Source of the DNA: CAYMBP01 sp964388745
GTDB taxonomy: Bacteria > Babelota > Babeliae > Babelales > RVW-14
Assembly: GCA_964388745.1 (NCBI GenBank)
Contig: CAYMBP010000010.1
Coordinates: forward strand, 1-48,325
DNA length: 48,325 nt
Reading direction: 5' to 3'
Part shown: positions 1 through 8,201 of the stretch, one piece after another
Numbering within the stretch: position 1 is the first letter of the stretch
Layout of the letters: each line of letters starts with the position of its first letter
Program-made: the position numbers and the translations under genes
The notes under the pieces: model-generated
What the model saw: only the letters and a program-made list of their open reading frames with translations
Told to the model about the DNA's origin: nothing
Databases searched by the model: none

Positions 1-28
1 TTGACAGTATAACCTCTTAAACTATGGC
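1..28 (+). promoter_or_regulatory. Possible sigma-70 promoter for rpsA
   Basis: A perfect TTGACA lies at 1-6. With a 16-base spacer it faces a weak -10, TATGGC, at 23-28. A start near 35 would leave a leader of about 30 bases before the rpsA ATG at 67. The -10 is poor and the window edge cuts off upstream sequence, so this is only a candidate. Confidence 0.3.
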
Positions 29-66
29 TAAGGTAATTATGCCCAAGCCTTTCAAGGATACTTTTC

Positions 67-1995
67 ATGCAGAGAAAGCAATATCCAGCTGAATATTCTA
101 CATTGCTTAATGTTGAGCTACTTGAGGAAAATTTACAGCTTTCAACTGATGCTCAAAGTGAGCTTGAGTCTCTTTACGACGATACTACCGGTAAATTTCA
201 ATCAGGAAAAATGGTTACTGGTAAGATTTTGACCAAGGACAACGGTGGCGTTCTTGTTAGTATTGATTACAAGTCTGATGGTTTTATTCCACATTATGAG
301 TTTTCAGATTTTGAGCTCAAAAAGATTAATGTTGATGATAAGATTGAAGTTATTCTTGATCGTCTTGAAGATGAAAATGGATGCGTAATTTTGTCTTATC
401 AAAAAGCAAAAGCGCTTAAAGCCTGGGATAAGATTACAGAGCTTGCAGAGAGAGATGAGCCTGTTCGTGGTGTTGTAACACATAAGGTCAAAGGTGGCTT
501 AAATGTTGATGTTGGTATTCCAGCATTTCTTCCAGGCTCTCAAGTTGATACACAGCGAGTAACTGACTTTGATCAGTTTGTAGGTCAAGAAGTTGTATGT
601 AAGATTCTTAAGGTTAATAAAAAGCGTGGGAATATTATTATCTCTCGTCGTAAGCACCTTGAAGAGCAGCGATTTGAAGATAAGAAAAAAGCACTTGATA
701 CCATTGCAGAAAGTCAGGTATTGCAAGGTGTTGTTAAAAATATTACCAGCTATGGTGTCTTTGTTGATGTTGGTGGTATTGATGGATTGCTTCACATTAC
801 TGATATGTCATGGGGACGAATTGCGCACCCAAGTGAGTTAGTAAAGATAGGTGATACTATTACAGTAAAAGTTATTGCCTTTGATAAAAAGCATGAAAAA
901 ATATCATTGGGTATGAAGCAGCTTGCTGAAAATCCATGGGAACATGTTGATACTAAGTATTCTGTTGGAAGCACAGTTTCAGGCCTTATTTCAAGCATCA
1001 CTGATTATGGATTGTTTGTTGAGGTAGAAAAAGGGGTTGAGGGGCTTGTTCATATTTCTGAAATTTCATGGACTGAGCGTATTAATAACCTTTCTCGTTA
1101 CTTCAATGTTAATGATGAAATTAAAGCCCTTGTTGTTGCTTTAGACAAAGATAATCGTCGTATGTCTTTGAGTATCAAGCAGTTGAGTGAAGATCCTTGG
1201 AAAATGGTCGCAGAAAAATTCAAAGTAAGTGATAAAATTAAGGGTAAGATTACCAATATTACGGACTTTGGGCTTTTTGTGCAATTGCTTGAAGGGGTAG
1301 ATGGATTGGTTCATATTTCTGATATTTCATGGACTGATCATGTTTCGCATCCTGGTGATCGTTATAAAAAGGGTGATGTTGTTGAAGCAGTTATCATGGG
1401 CATTGATACTGACAATCGCAAAGTTTCACTTGGTATCAAGCAGCTTGATAAAGATCCTTGGATTAATGTTGCAAGTGAATACAAAATTGGTGACAAAATT
1501 GAAGGTGCTGTTTCAAAAATTACCAATTTTGGAGCTTTTGTTAAACTTCCTACTGGTATTGAAGGGTTGGTTCATATTTCAGAGCTTGCCGATAAAGAAG
1601 TAGAGAAAGTTGAAGATATTCTTAAGGTTGGTCAATCAGCTTCTTTCAGAATTATTAAGGTAAGTCCTGAAGAGCGAAAGCTTGGTTTGAGCTTAAAGTC
1701 AGAAAAAGAAGCTAAGCAGGCAGCGGCACCACAAGAAGTTAAAGAAAAATCTCCTGAAGCTCCTGTTGTACAGCAACAAGCTGAGCAACCGCAGCGAGTT
1801 AAGCAGTCTCGTGTTGAGCAGCCAAAGCGTCAGCAACAACAAGTAAAATCACAAAAAGAGCCTCAGGTAATTAAGAGTGCATTGCAGCAAGCTCTTGAGG
1901 AACACCTTCGTCAGCAGCAAGAAGATTCTTCAAATGAGGCTTCAGAAAAGGCTGCAAGTTCTGCTGAAAAAAAGAATTCTGATGAGAATAAATAA
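67..1995 (+). CDS. rpsA: 30S ribosomal protein S1, six S1 domains
   Basis: Small-subunit ribosomal protein S1, which binds mRNA and helps deliver it to the 30S subunit. At 642 residues it carries six S1 (OB-fold) repeats at about 45-113, 131-198, 216-286, 301-372, 388-458 and 475-545. The later repeats show the hallmark G-x-F-V...G-[VI]-[ED]-G-L-[VL]-H-[IV]-[ST] pattern, and EDPWK-type linkers join repeats 3 to 6. From about 546 the chain becomes a Gln/Glu/Lys-rich tail with no predicted fold, somewhat longer than in E. coli S1 (557 aa in total). An AAGGA motif sits about nine bases before the ATG. ndk follows 15 bases downstream in the same direction and is probably co-transcribed. Confidence 0.95.
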   Translation: MQRKQYPAEYSTLLNVELLEENLQLSTDAQSELESLYDDTTGKFQSGKMVTGKILTKDNGGVLVSIDYKSDGFIPHYEFSDFELKKINVDDKIEVILDRLEDENGCVILSYQKAKALKAWDKITELAERDEPVRGVVTHKVKGGLNVDVGIPAFLPGSQVDTQRVTDFDQFVGQEVVCKILKVNKKRGNIIISRRKHLEEQRFEDKKKALDTIAESQVLQGVVKNITSYGVFVDVGGIDGLLHITDMSWGRIAHPSELVKIGDTITVKVIAFDKKHEKISLGMKQLAENPWEHVDTKYSVGSTVSGLISSITDYGLFVEVEKGVEGLVHISEISWTERINNLSRYFNVNDEIKALVVALDKDNRRMSLSIKQLSEDPWKMVAEKFKVSDKIKGKITNITDFGLFVQLLEGVDGLVHISDISWTDHVSHPGDRYKKGDVVEAVIMGIDTDNRKVSLGIKQLDKDPWINVASEYKIGDKIEGAVSKITNFGAFVKLPTGIEGLVHISELADKEVEKVEDILKVGQSASFRIIKVSPEERKLGLSLKSEKEAKQAAAPQEVKEKSPEAPVVQQQAEQPQRVKQSRVEQPKRQQQQVKSQKEPQVIKSALQQALEEHLRQQQEDSSNEASEKAASSAEKKNSDENK

Positions 1996-2010
1996 AGAAA
2001 GGTCTTATTC

Positions 2011-2415
2011 GTGGAAACAACATTAGCAATTATTAAGCCAGATGCTGTCAAAGCACAAAATATTGGTAATATTATTACTCGCATTGAGCGAGAAGGGTTT
2101 AGAATTGTTGGTATGAAAATGACTCATCTTACAGAAGAAGAAGGTGAGCAATTTTATATAGTTCATAAAGAGCGACCTTTCTTTGGAGAACTTGTTGAGT
2201 TTATTACTTCAGGGCCTGTTGTTGTTATGGCGTTGCGTAAAGAAAATGCGATTAAAGCATGGCGTAATTTAATGGGAGCAACAGATCCTGCTCAAGCTGA
2301 AGATAATACATTGCGAAAGCTTTATGGATCTTCCATTGGGTCAAATGCAACGCATGGTTCTGATGCGTCAGAAACTGCAGCAGAAGAAGTTGCATTCTTT
2401 TTTCCTAAATTATAG
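2011..2415 (+). CDS. ndk: Nucleoside diphosphate kinase
   Basis: Transfers the gamma phosphate between nucleoside tri- and diphosphates through a phosphohistidine. The 134 residues match the usual bacterial NDK length (about 135-145). Visible signatures are the N-terminal IIKPDAV, the ERPFF segment, the nucleotide-binding RxLMGATDPAQA stretch, and NATHGSDA, which carries the catalytic His near residue 115. The start is GTG, preceded by AAAGG seven bases upstream. It lies 15 bases after rpsA and is followed by a strong hairpin, so rpsA-ndk looks like one transcription unit. Nothing is unusual except the GTG start. Confidence 0.95.
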   Translation: METTLAIIKPDAVKAQNIGNIITRIEREGFRIVGMKMTHLTEEEGEQFYIVHKERPFFGELVEFITSGPVVVMALRKENAIKAWRNLMGATDPAQAEDNTLRKLYGSSIGSNATHGSDASETAAEEVAFFFPKL

Positions 2416-2433
2416 CTTTTGAGCTAGTGTTTT

Positions 2434-2478
2434 AAATAAACAAAGAGATGTTTTTCGTATGCATCTCTTTGTTTATTT
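2434..2478 (+). terminator. Long-stem hairpin terminator after ndk
   Basis: A perfect 17-bp inverted repeat (2434-2450 with 2462-2478) encloses an 11-base T-rich loop. The descending arm ends in TTTATTTTA. The stem is AT-rich but long. It sits 18 bases after the ndk stop, where termination is expected. Confidence 0.7.
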
Positions 2479-2501
2479 TACGTAAAAGAGGGTAGGAAGT
2501 A

Positions 2502-2732
2502 ATGATAAAGAATATATTTTTTCTATTTATGCTTCTTTCGGCTAAATATCTTCATGGAAAAGAGAAAAAAGATTGTAGCATTTCTAAAAAGGAAAAATTC
2601 TCTCATCAGGAGAATGAGCAGAGTGATCCTAGGTCAAAAAGTCGATTTTCACTTCTTAATCAAGAGCTTTTTCATGATGATGTTCCCGATGGATATGTGC
2701 AAGATACGGATGCTCTTCCTAAAGTAAAATAG
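2502..2732 (+). CDS. Small exported protein, unknown function
   Basis: I do not recognise this 76-residue product. Residues 1-19 form a short signal peptide: a Lys near the N terminus, a hydrophobic core FFLFMLLSA and a polar exit near HGKEKK. The rest is hydrophilic and Lys/Ser/Asp-rich with a single Cys near residue 25. No domain is visible. AGGAAG sits just upstream of the ATG. It lies between the ndk terminator and an exported hydrolase on the same strand, 40 bases from that gene, and probably belongs to the same exported-protein operon (2.5-4.9 kb). Its small size and lack of recognisable family keep confidence moderate. Confidence 0.6.
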   Translation: MIKNIFFLFMLLSAKYLHGKEKKDCSISKKEKFSHQENEQSDPRSKSRFSLLNQELFHDDVPDGYVQDTDALPKVK

Positions 2733-2772
2733 TAATATTTTGTTTGTAATATTGTAAGGTAGAGTTGAAGTA

Positions 2773-3579
2773 GTGATTCGTCTAATTTTTATATTTTTTT
2801 TATATAGTTCTTGTTTGAGCCAGATTGTATTAGTGCATGGTTCTTTTTCTCAAAATGCTGCATGGTATCGCCCTGGGGGTGATTTTTTTGAATCTCTTCG
2901 AGCTCAGGCTGCTGGACTACAGCAGCGGCTAACTTCTTTTGCTTGGAGTGGTATTCCTGATTCAAATCATATAAAATCAGCAGGTGTTGATTTGGCATAT
3001 TATTTGCTCTCATTAACAGACACTCAACCTCTTGTGATAATTGGTCATAGTCATGGGGGGAATGTTATTAATTGTGCGAGTCAGTCTTTATATAAGCGGT
3101 ATATGGATGTTGTACAGACATTTTCATTTAATGAGCAGCATGGTATTGTTATGAATTTTCCATCTATGATTAATAACTTTGACTTAACTAGCACTCGTTT
3201 ACAATCTTTTTTTTCTGTGGTGAAGCCTGTTGTAGATTGTGTGGTTTTGCTTGGTACGCCCGTTGATACTGTACGGTTTTGGCCACATATGGGTGTTATA
3301 AATACATTGTTTTTGCTCTATTCTTTAGGTGATAATGTTCAAACAGTTCTGGGCTCTTATGACCGAACGTATTCTTTTGATAAAAGAAAAATTCAATTAA
3401 ATACTTTGCTTAAGAGATACAATAGTCATAGCTGGTATGCTCCATCTCATAGTGAGCTTCATAGTTCTTTAGTTGCTCAATCGCTTTTTTCTGTTATAAA
3501 TAATCAAGGGCATAAAATAACAGGAACGAGTGCTCGTCTTTGTATTGAAGAATGTTTGATAAGAAAGGATGATAAATAA
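2773..3579 (+). CDS. Exported alpha/beta-hydrolase (lipase/esterase-like)
   Basis: A 268-residue alpha/beta-hydrolase-fold protein. A hydrophobic N terminus (residues 1-17, ending YSSCLSQ) acts as a signal peptide or anchor. It is followed at once by the strand and oxyanion region IVLVHGSF (18-25). The nucleophile elbow is GHSHGG at 91-96, with Ser93 as the likely nucleophile. A C-terminal cluster, HSWYAPSHSELH, could supply the catalytic His, and the Asp near LLGTPVD is a candidate acid. Substrate is unknown. The start is GTG and no better initiation codon precedes the signal. The stop overlaps the ATG of the next gene by one base, implying translational coupling to the outer-membrane protein. 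Confidence 0.75.
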   Translation: MIRLIFIFFLYSSCLSQIVLVHGSFSQNAAWYRPGGDFFESLRAQAAGLQQRLTSFAWSGIPDSNHIKSAGVDLAYYLLSLTDTQPLVIIGHSHGGNVINCASQSLYKRYMDVVQTFSFNEQHGIVMNFPSMINNFDLTSTRLQSFFSVVKPVVDCVVLLGTPVDTVRFWPHMGVINTLFLLYSLGDNVQTVLGSYDRTYSFDKRKIQLNTLLKRYNSHSWYAPSHSELHSSLVAQSLFSVINNQGHKITGTSARLCIEECLIRKDDK

Positions 3580-4949
3580 TGAATTTTTTTTCTAAAATGG
3601 TTTTAGGATTGCTTGTTGTATCATTAGTTAGTGGTAAGACTCAAGCAAGCGAAAATCATTGCTCTTATGCTTCACCAATGAGCCCTAGTCTGCCTGTTTT
3701 TTTTAATACAAATTATGCGTATGACATGCTTGACGATGCTACAAATATTAATAGAAAGCAGCTCCTGCTTTTGAGGTCTCGCCAAGAGGGATTGCTTAAA
3801 AATAAGTCATTTTACTTAAGTGCTGGAGGGACTTTTATTGGTGATACACAGGTTTCTAATCGAACTGATAAATTTGGATATTTAATGCGACATCCAACTT
3901 CTGCTAACCAGGTTGGAAAACAATCATCTGAGCTGCTTATTCATAATGCAAAGCTTGCAGTAACAGGTACAATGGATTCGTGGCTAACAGGGCACTTGCA
4001 ATTTCTTTATTATCCTAATCAAAGTTTTGGTGGTGGCACTAATGTTAATGTTAATCGTAATCAAGTTGAATTGAGGCGTGGCTATTTACTTGTTGGTGAT
4101 TTAGATTTTTTTCCTGTTTATGTTTCCGTAGGGAAAATGGCTTCTCCATTTGGCTTAACAGATACAGTTAACCCATTTACCGCTTCAACTGTTTGGCATG
4201 CCTTTGGAGGGTTGGCATATGGTGCACAAATGGGAGTTGATTATAAAGGTTTTAATGCAGAGGTAATGCTTGTTCAGGGAGGTGCTCAGTTTAGGGCCTT
4301 AAACTCGGGTCATCCAACACCAAGTAAAGTTGAAAATTTTGTATTTAATGGCTCATATACTTTCAATCATTACAAAAATATCTGTTGGCGTATTGGAGCC
4401 TCATATGAGCATGGTAGCGCCTATATTCAGGATTTTCCAATTTTGCACTTTATGCCAAATAATGGATATCATAATCCGGCTTGGGCTATTTATACAAAGT
4501 TAGATATTTATGATTTTACTCTTATTGCAGAGTTTGTAGAAACAACAAAAATATGGCCAGGAACAAAAAACCCCCACCCCCCTCTTGATGTTTTTTGTGC
4601 ATCAAAGGTCTCTTCTTTTGATGTTGGTGCTCGTTATGTATTTCATCTTCCTCAGCAGATTAAGATGGCGATCTCTGCTGATTTTAGTAATTTTAAATCT
4701 GGCCCTAGCAACTCACCCTGGGAGCGTCAAAATCAACTTGTTATAGGTCTTGAATTTATAATCAAACATAATATTAGATTCTTTGCTGAGTATATTCATA
4801 CACAAGGATTTGCGCCTTTGAATCTTCTGAGTGGAAATACTCCAGATTTTAAAAAGGATTCTACTACTGAGCGAGTTCCTGCAACAACAATTAGTGACCG
4901 AGATGCTCGTAGTAATGTATTTTTAGTAGGTGGAAAAGTCTCTTTTTAA
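3579..4949 (+). CDS. Outer-membrane beta-barrel protein, porin-like (LbtU-like?)
   Basis: A 456-residue protein with a classic signal peptide (1-24, ending TQASE). The body is rich in alternating polar/aromatic strands and ends in Phe (GGKVSF), as outer-membrane barrels do for BAM recognition. Segments such as VSVGKMASPFGLTDTVNP and YGAQMGVDYKG resemble the LbtU-type siderophore porins (DUF3573) of Legionella and Coxiella, but I assign that only tentatively. It could equally be another phosphate- or sugar-selective porin-like barrel. Its ATG overlaps the hydrolase stop by one base. A hairpin shared with the convergent gene follows at 4958. The likely role is passage of small solutes through the outer membrane. 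Confidence 0.75.
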   Translation: MNFFSKMVLGLLVVSLVSGKTQASENHCSYASPMSPSLPVFFNTNYAYDMLDDATNINRKQLLLLRSRQEGLLKNKSFYLSAGGTFIGDTQVSNRTDKFGYLMRHPTSANQVGKQSSELLIHNAKLAVTGTMDSWLTGHLQFLYYPNQSFGGGTNVNVNRNQVELRRGYLLVGDLDFFPVYVSVGKMASPFGLTDTVNPFTASTVWHAFGGLAYGAQMGVDYKGFNAEVMLVQGGAQFRALNSGHPTPSKVENFVFNGSYTFNHYKNICWRIGASYEHGSAYIQDFPILHFMPNNGYHNPAWAIYTKLDIYDFTLIAEFVETTKIWPGTKNPHPPLDVFCASKVSSFDVGARYVFHLPQQIKMAISADFSNFKSGPSNSPWERQNQLVIGLEFIIKHNIRFFAEYIHTQGFAPLNLLSGNTPDFKKDSTTERVPATTISDRDARSNVFLVGGKVSF

Positions 4950-4957
4950 TAAAAAGC

Positions 4958-4983
4958 GCCGAGGATGTTTAATCATCCTCGGC
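4958..4983. terminator. Shared terminator between convergent genes
   Basis: A perfect GC-rich 10-bp stem (4958-4967 with 4974-4983) encloses the loop TTTAAT. Read on the minus strand the hairpin is followed by CGCTTTTTT, a textbook intrinsic terminator for the gene at 5010-6653. On the plus strand the T-tract is weaker, but it may also stop transcripts from the barrel gene ending at 4949. Confidence 0.75.
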
Positions 4984-5009
4984 AGCTTGATTTTAGAAGA
5001 GAGAGGATC

Positions 5010-6653
5010 TTAATATAAATCAAACTCCTCTTCATCTTCTAGATCTTCATTTTCGATTATATCCAACTCATCTTCATCATCTAAAAAAAATTCTTCTTCT
5101 AGGTCTTCACTCTCTTCATCAGCAGCTATTTCATCTTTTTCAATGAGAAACTCTGAGTCCTCTTCAGGGTCTACATTTTTAAACTCTTCAGAAGCTTTTC
5201 TCATTTTTTCTTTTTGATCTCTTAAGTCAATGAGTTTACCTTCTTGTTTTTCTCTCATGGATTCCTTAATCTCTGCTGCGCGCTCAAGATCTTCATCATT
5301 AAGATCATCAATGATAATATTATTGTTGTCAGTTGATTCTTCATCTTCATCATCTTCAAGTACTACCTTGCTCAGACCACTTTCAATTTCCTCAGAAAGC
5401 TCATCTTGAAGATCATCTTGGTTACGAGCAAAAACAAGCATTCGTTTGTAGCCTTCTTTTTTGGGGACATAAATTTTTGATTTTTCAGATTCATTAATCA
5501 TGCCACTAATGTCAAGCATAAATGGTTCACCTTCTTCACTTTGGTAGTAGGCTCCAAAGTAAAGAGACTCATTTTTGTCATTTTCAACAACAAGGTACCG
5601 ACGAGATCCTGTTGAATAGAAAAGACTAAGCCCAGATAGTGGATAGTACCAATAGCTAATGTGAGGATAGTACCAACATCCAAAATTTGGGTAATACCAC
5701 CAGTTCCAGGTTGGGTGATACCACCAGCCATAAGTTGGATAGTACCAGAATCGCCAACTTGGCCCAAATCCAAATCCTCCAAAAATATACCGATCTCCCC
5801 AGTAGCGACGATGGTGCCATGGATCAAGGTAGTAATGATGAGAATGGTAAGTTAGGCTTACTGCGTAAGGGTCTCCATATGAGCTAGTTGAAACACCAAT
5901 GTAGGTTCCCCTTGTTGCGGTATATTCATGTGCTGTATCATATTCAGCACCTTTTGCGCTGCGGCGCGCCCCTCTTTGGGTTGTGGCTCTTTCCGAGCTA
6001 TCTGCAGAAGATAGCCGAGCAGAACCTGCCTTGGTTGATGTTGAGCTTGAAGATAGTTCTGATTTTGCCGTACGGGCTTCAGATGTGCGGGATGATGATC
6101 GATTTTTTCGTTCTGATTGCCGAGGATTTCTTCCTGTTCGTCTTGTTCGAGCACTTCGTTCATTCCTACTTGTAGGTGTGTTTCTAGAGCGAGAGGTTCT
6201 TCGTGACGAAGTTTCTCGCACAGAAGATATTCTTGGTTTGCTTTCTCGAGTTCTTCCTGATAGGAGAGATGATCGTGTTGATCGGCTTTCTCGCCCAAGT
6301 GATGATCGAGAGGATGAAGCCCGAGAAGAGCTTGTTCTAGAGCGAGATGGTGCTCGTGAAGAGCCTATGCTACTTGATCGCCCCCTTGAAGAACTTAGAG
6401 TTCTTTGTGATGTGCTTGCTCGTGATCGTGAAATTGATGAACGAGAAGGCGATGATGATCGAGATGATCGGCTTGATGGAGTTCGTGAAAATGATCGAGC
6501 TGCTGAGCTAGCAGAGCGAGAAGTGCTTGAGCTTGAGCTTGTTCGTGGAGTACGCGTTCGTGTGTTGCTTGTGCGACTTCGAGCATCCAGTGTAAAGAAA
6601 AAAATAGAATAACCGATCAGCAAGAGCCTTATTGTTAAATTATTTTTCTTCAT
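5010..6653 (-). CDS. Exported three-part low-complexity protein (Ser/Arg, Trp/Tyr repeat, acidic)
   Basis: I cannot name this 547-residue protein. Residues 1-26 form a signal peptide (MKKNN then LLLIGYSIFFF). Residues 27-230 are almost entirely Ser, Arg and Thr and strongly basic, recalling eukaryotic SR-type composition without a visible RRM. Residues 238-300 are rich in Tyr, His, Gly and Phe. Residues 303-342 are five copies of an 8-residue unit, W-Y-[YH]-P-x-x-x-x. Residues 345-410 look like a small folded domain (YLVVENDKNESLYFGAYY onward). The tail, 411-547, is very acidic with coiled-coil-like stretches. AAGGGA precedes the ATG by eight bases. The basic and acidic halves suggest self-association, or binding of nucleic acid or surface polymer. 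It faces the barrel gene across a shared terminator. Confidence 0.78.
   Translation of the reverse strand: MKKNNLTIRLLLIGYSIFFFTLDARSRTSNTRTRTPRTSSSSSTSRSASSAARSFSRTPSSRSSRSSSPSRSSISRSRASTSQRTLSSSRGRSSSIGSSRAPSRSRTSSSRASSSRSSLGRESRSTRSSLLSGRTRESKPRISSVRETSSRRTSRSRNTPTSRNERSARTRRTGRNPRQSERKNRSSSRTSEARTAKSELSSSSTSTKAGSARLSSADSSERATTQRGARRSAKGAEYDTAHEYTATRGTYIGVSTSSYGDPYAVSLTYHSHHYYLDPWHHRRYWGDRYIFGGFGFGPSWRFWYYPTYGWWYHPTWNWWYYPNFGCWYYPHISYWYYPLSGLSLFYSTGSRRYLVVENDKNESLYFGAYYQSEEGEPFMLDISGMINESEKSKIYVPKKEGYKRMLVFARNQDDLQDELSEEIESGLSKVVLEDDEDEESTDNNNIIIDDLNDEDLERAAEIKESMREKQEGKLIDLRDQKEKMRKASEEFKNVDPEEDSEFLIEKDEIAADEESEDLEEEFFLDDEDELDIIENEDLEDEEEFDLY
5628..5747 (-). repeat. Five tandem 24-bp units encoding WY[YH]Pxxxx
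   Basis: Within the gene at 5010-6653, five consecutive 24-base units encode W-Y-[YH]-P plus four variable residues (WYYPTYGW, WYHPTWNW, WYYPNFGC, WYYPHISY, WYYPLSGL). The period is exact, with no indels. The variable half of each unit differs, so selection seems to hold the WYYP core rather than the whole unit. Confidence 0.8.
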
Positions 6654-6857
6654 TAGTCTAATCCCTTTTTTAAAAATTAAGTAATATTAAAGGTTATACT
6701 CTTTGTTAATACTATCAAATAATTAATTCGTATTTGAATAATTTTATCAAAAAATATCATTAAAAAGGGATATGTTAAAGTGCTTACTCTATACTTTAAG
6801 TGTAAAACATACTTAAAGGTTGTTACATAATTTATAAATTAAAAGCCCTCTGAATCG

Positions 6858-7643
6858 CTAAGATGGAGATGCTCCAAGATAAAAAAGATAGAGTTGTTCG
6901 ACAAACTCCCAGTTAACTAAATTCCACCATGATGCAATATAATTTGAGCGTTTGTTCTGATATTTGAGATAATAAGCATGTTCCCAGACATCTGCAACTA
7001 GAATAGGAAAAAGACCAAGTTCAAGAGGAGTATCATGTTCTGATGTAGGTATGATTACTAGATTTTTATTGTTGTTAAGACAGAGCCATGCCCAGCCGCT
7101 TCCAAAATGACTGATTGCAGCTTGAGAAAATTCTTTCTTGAATTGATCGAAAGATTTAAAGCTTTTTTCAAGTTTTTTCATCAAAGACTGTGAGGGTTTT
7201 TTGTAATTATTTGGCGATGTCATGCAATACCAGTAAAGAGTGTGAGCAAGGTGCCCACCTCCATTGTTGCGTACTGATTTTTGTAATTTATAGGGTAGTT
7301 TATGCAGATGTGTAAGTAGGTAGATAAGAGAGCACTGTTGAAAATTTGGGTATTTCTTAAGAGATTCATTAATTTTATTAATATATCCCTTATGATGAAA
7401 TTCGTGGTGGATTTGTAGAGTCATTTCATCAATATGAGGCTGAAGGGCATCTATTTTATAGGGAAGCTGTGGCAGAGTGTAGGGATAATGCAAAGGTATG
7501 ATATTTTCAAGTGGCTGAATTTGGTTATAGATAATCCATGAACGGATAAAGTTAAAGGGATGCCCTAAAAAATAATAAAATCCAGTATAGACCAGGCTAA
7601 GTAATAGAAGTGTAGTGATTTGTTGCTTGCGAATAATAAGCAT
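6858..7643 (-). CDS. Membrane-anchored or exported Fe/Mn superoxide dismutase
   Basis: Dismutates superoxide to O2 and H2O2. The SOD_Fe_N and SOD_Fe_C halves follow an N-terminal hydrophobic segment (residues 10-27), so the enzyme is probably periplasmic or anchored there. At 261 residues it is about 55 longer than cytosolic E. coli SodA/SodB, mostly at the front. Metal ligands align as His79 (IHHEFHH), His134 (HLAHTLYW), Asp218 and His222 (DVWEHAYYLKY). The second-sphere position held by Gln in the E. coli enzymes is His203 (TSEHDTPLE), as in some other bacterial and archaeal SODs, so metal preference cannot be read off. It lies 19 bases downstream of the DUF2177-type gene, in one minus-strand unit. 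Confidence 0.9.
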   Translation of the reverse strand: MLIIRKQQITTLLLLSLVYTGFYYFLGHPFNFIRSWIIYNQIQPLENIIPLHYPYTLPQLPYKIDALQPHIDEMTLQIHHEFHHKGYINKINESLKKYPNFQQCSLIYLLTHLHKLPYKLQKSVRNNGGGHLAHTLYWYCMTSPNNYKKPSQSLMKKLEKSFKSFDQFKKEFSQAAISHFGSGWAWLCLNNNKNLVIIPTSEHDTPLELGLFPILVADVWEHAYYLKYQNKRSNYIASWWNLVNWEFVEQLYLFYLGASPS

Positions 7644-7662
7644 ATTTATCTCCTTGATTGTT

Positions 7663-8079
7663 CTAGATACATCGTTTTATAAGTACAAGTATTATACTTA
7701 AAGATCCATTTAATAGAGCTCCCCACAAGGAGTCAACGATAACGATGTATAGAGGCCAGCTGCTGAAAACCCCCTTATTGCTTGCATTATATACAAAGTA
7801 GATTATAGCTCCATAGGCCATACCCCAAAGAAAGGTTTCAAAAAATTTTCCATTGCTACGATACAAAACAAAAAAGTAGTTTCCAATAGTCATTACTGAC
7901 CACGAGAGTACCGCCCATAAAAGGTTTGTTTGAACAATTTTGTGATTGGAGCCAATAAATAATTGAAGTTGGGGCTTATAGAAACTTTTCATAGTCAGTG
8001 TAAACCAAAAGCTGTCAATAATAATTGTTGCGATAGTACCTATGATGAGGTGGATACATATGTGGATTGCAGAGTGCAT
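7663..8079 (-). CDS. DUF2177-type four-helix membrane protein
   Basis: A 138-residue integral membrane protein with about four transmembrane helices (roughly 5-24, 45-70, 82-100 and 108-134). Layout and conserved spots match DUF2177 (COG4852): an acidic residue in helix 1 followed by FW (DSFWF), a KSFYKPQL turn, a G-x-x-Y-G-x-x-x-Y-x-x-Y-N-x-[ST]-N-K segment, and the closing SSWPLYIVIVDSLWGALLNG. The function of that family is unknown. It is the first gene of a pair with the exported SOD 19 bases downstream, which hints at an envelope or stress role. The assignment rests on memory of the family pattern. Confidence 0.72.
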   Translation of the reverse strand: MHSAIHICIHLIIGTIATIIIDSFWFTLTMKSFYKPQLQLFIGSNHKIVQTNLLWAVLSWSVMTIGNYFFVLYRSNGKFFETFLWGMAYGAIIYFVYNASNKGVFSSWPLYIVIVDSLWGALLNGSLSIILVLIKRCI

Positions 8080-8201
8080 TGTTTTCTCCTTATAAAGGGT
8101 TTGTCATGCATCGACGAAATGATGAGATAATGTTATACTAAAAATCTCTTAGTACATTCAGTAGGTTATGTTGTTTACACTTTCAAGATCAATAGTTTGG
8201 C

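Noticed and set aside
499..795. Antisense frame opposite rpsA
   Set aside because: It lies opposite well-conserved S1 domains with no start signal, and its composition is what the complement of the rpsA codons gives.
5858..6298. Other frame inside the same Ser/Arg-rich gene
   Set aside because: Low-complexity shadow of the real frame (His/Gln/Glu-rich), with no signal peptide or start signal.
5983..6612. Long antisense frame (209 codons) opposite the Ser/Arg-rich coding region
   Set aside because: It arises because Ser/Arg/Thr codons on the minus strand read as Glu/Asp/Arg/Leu codons on the other. It has no ribosome-binding site and its composition is fully explained by the real gene.
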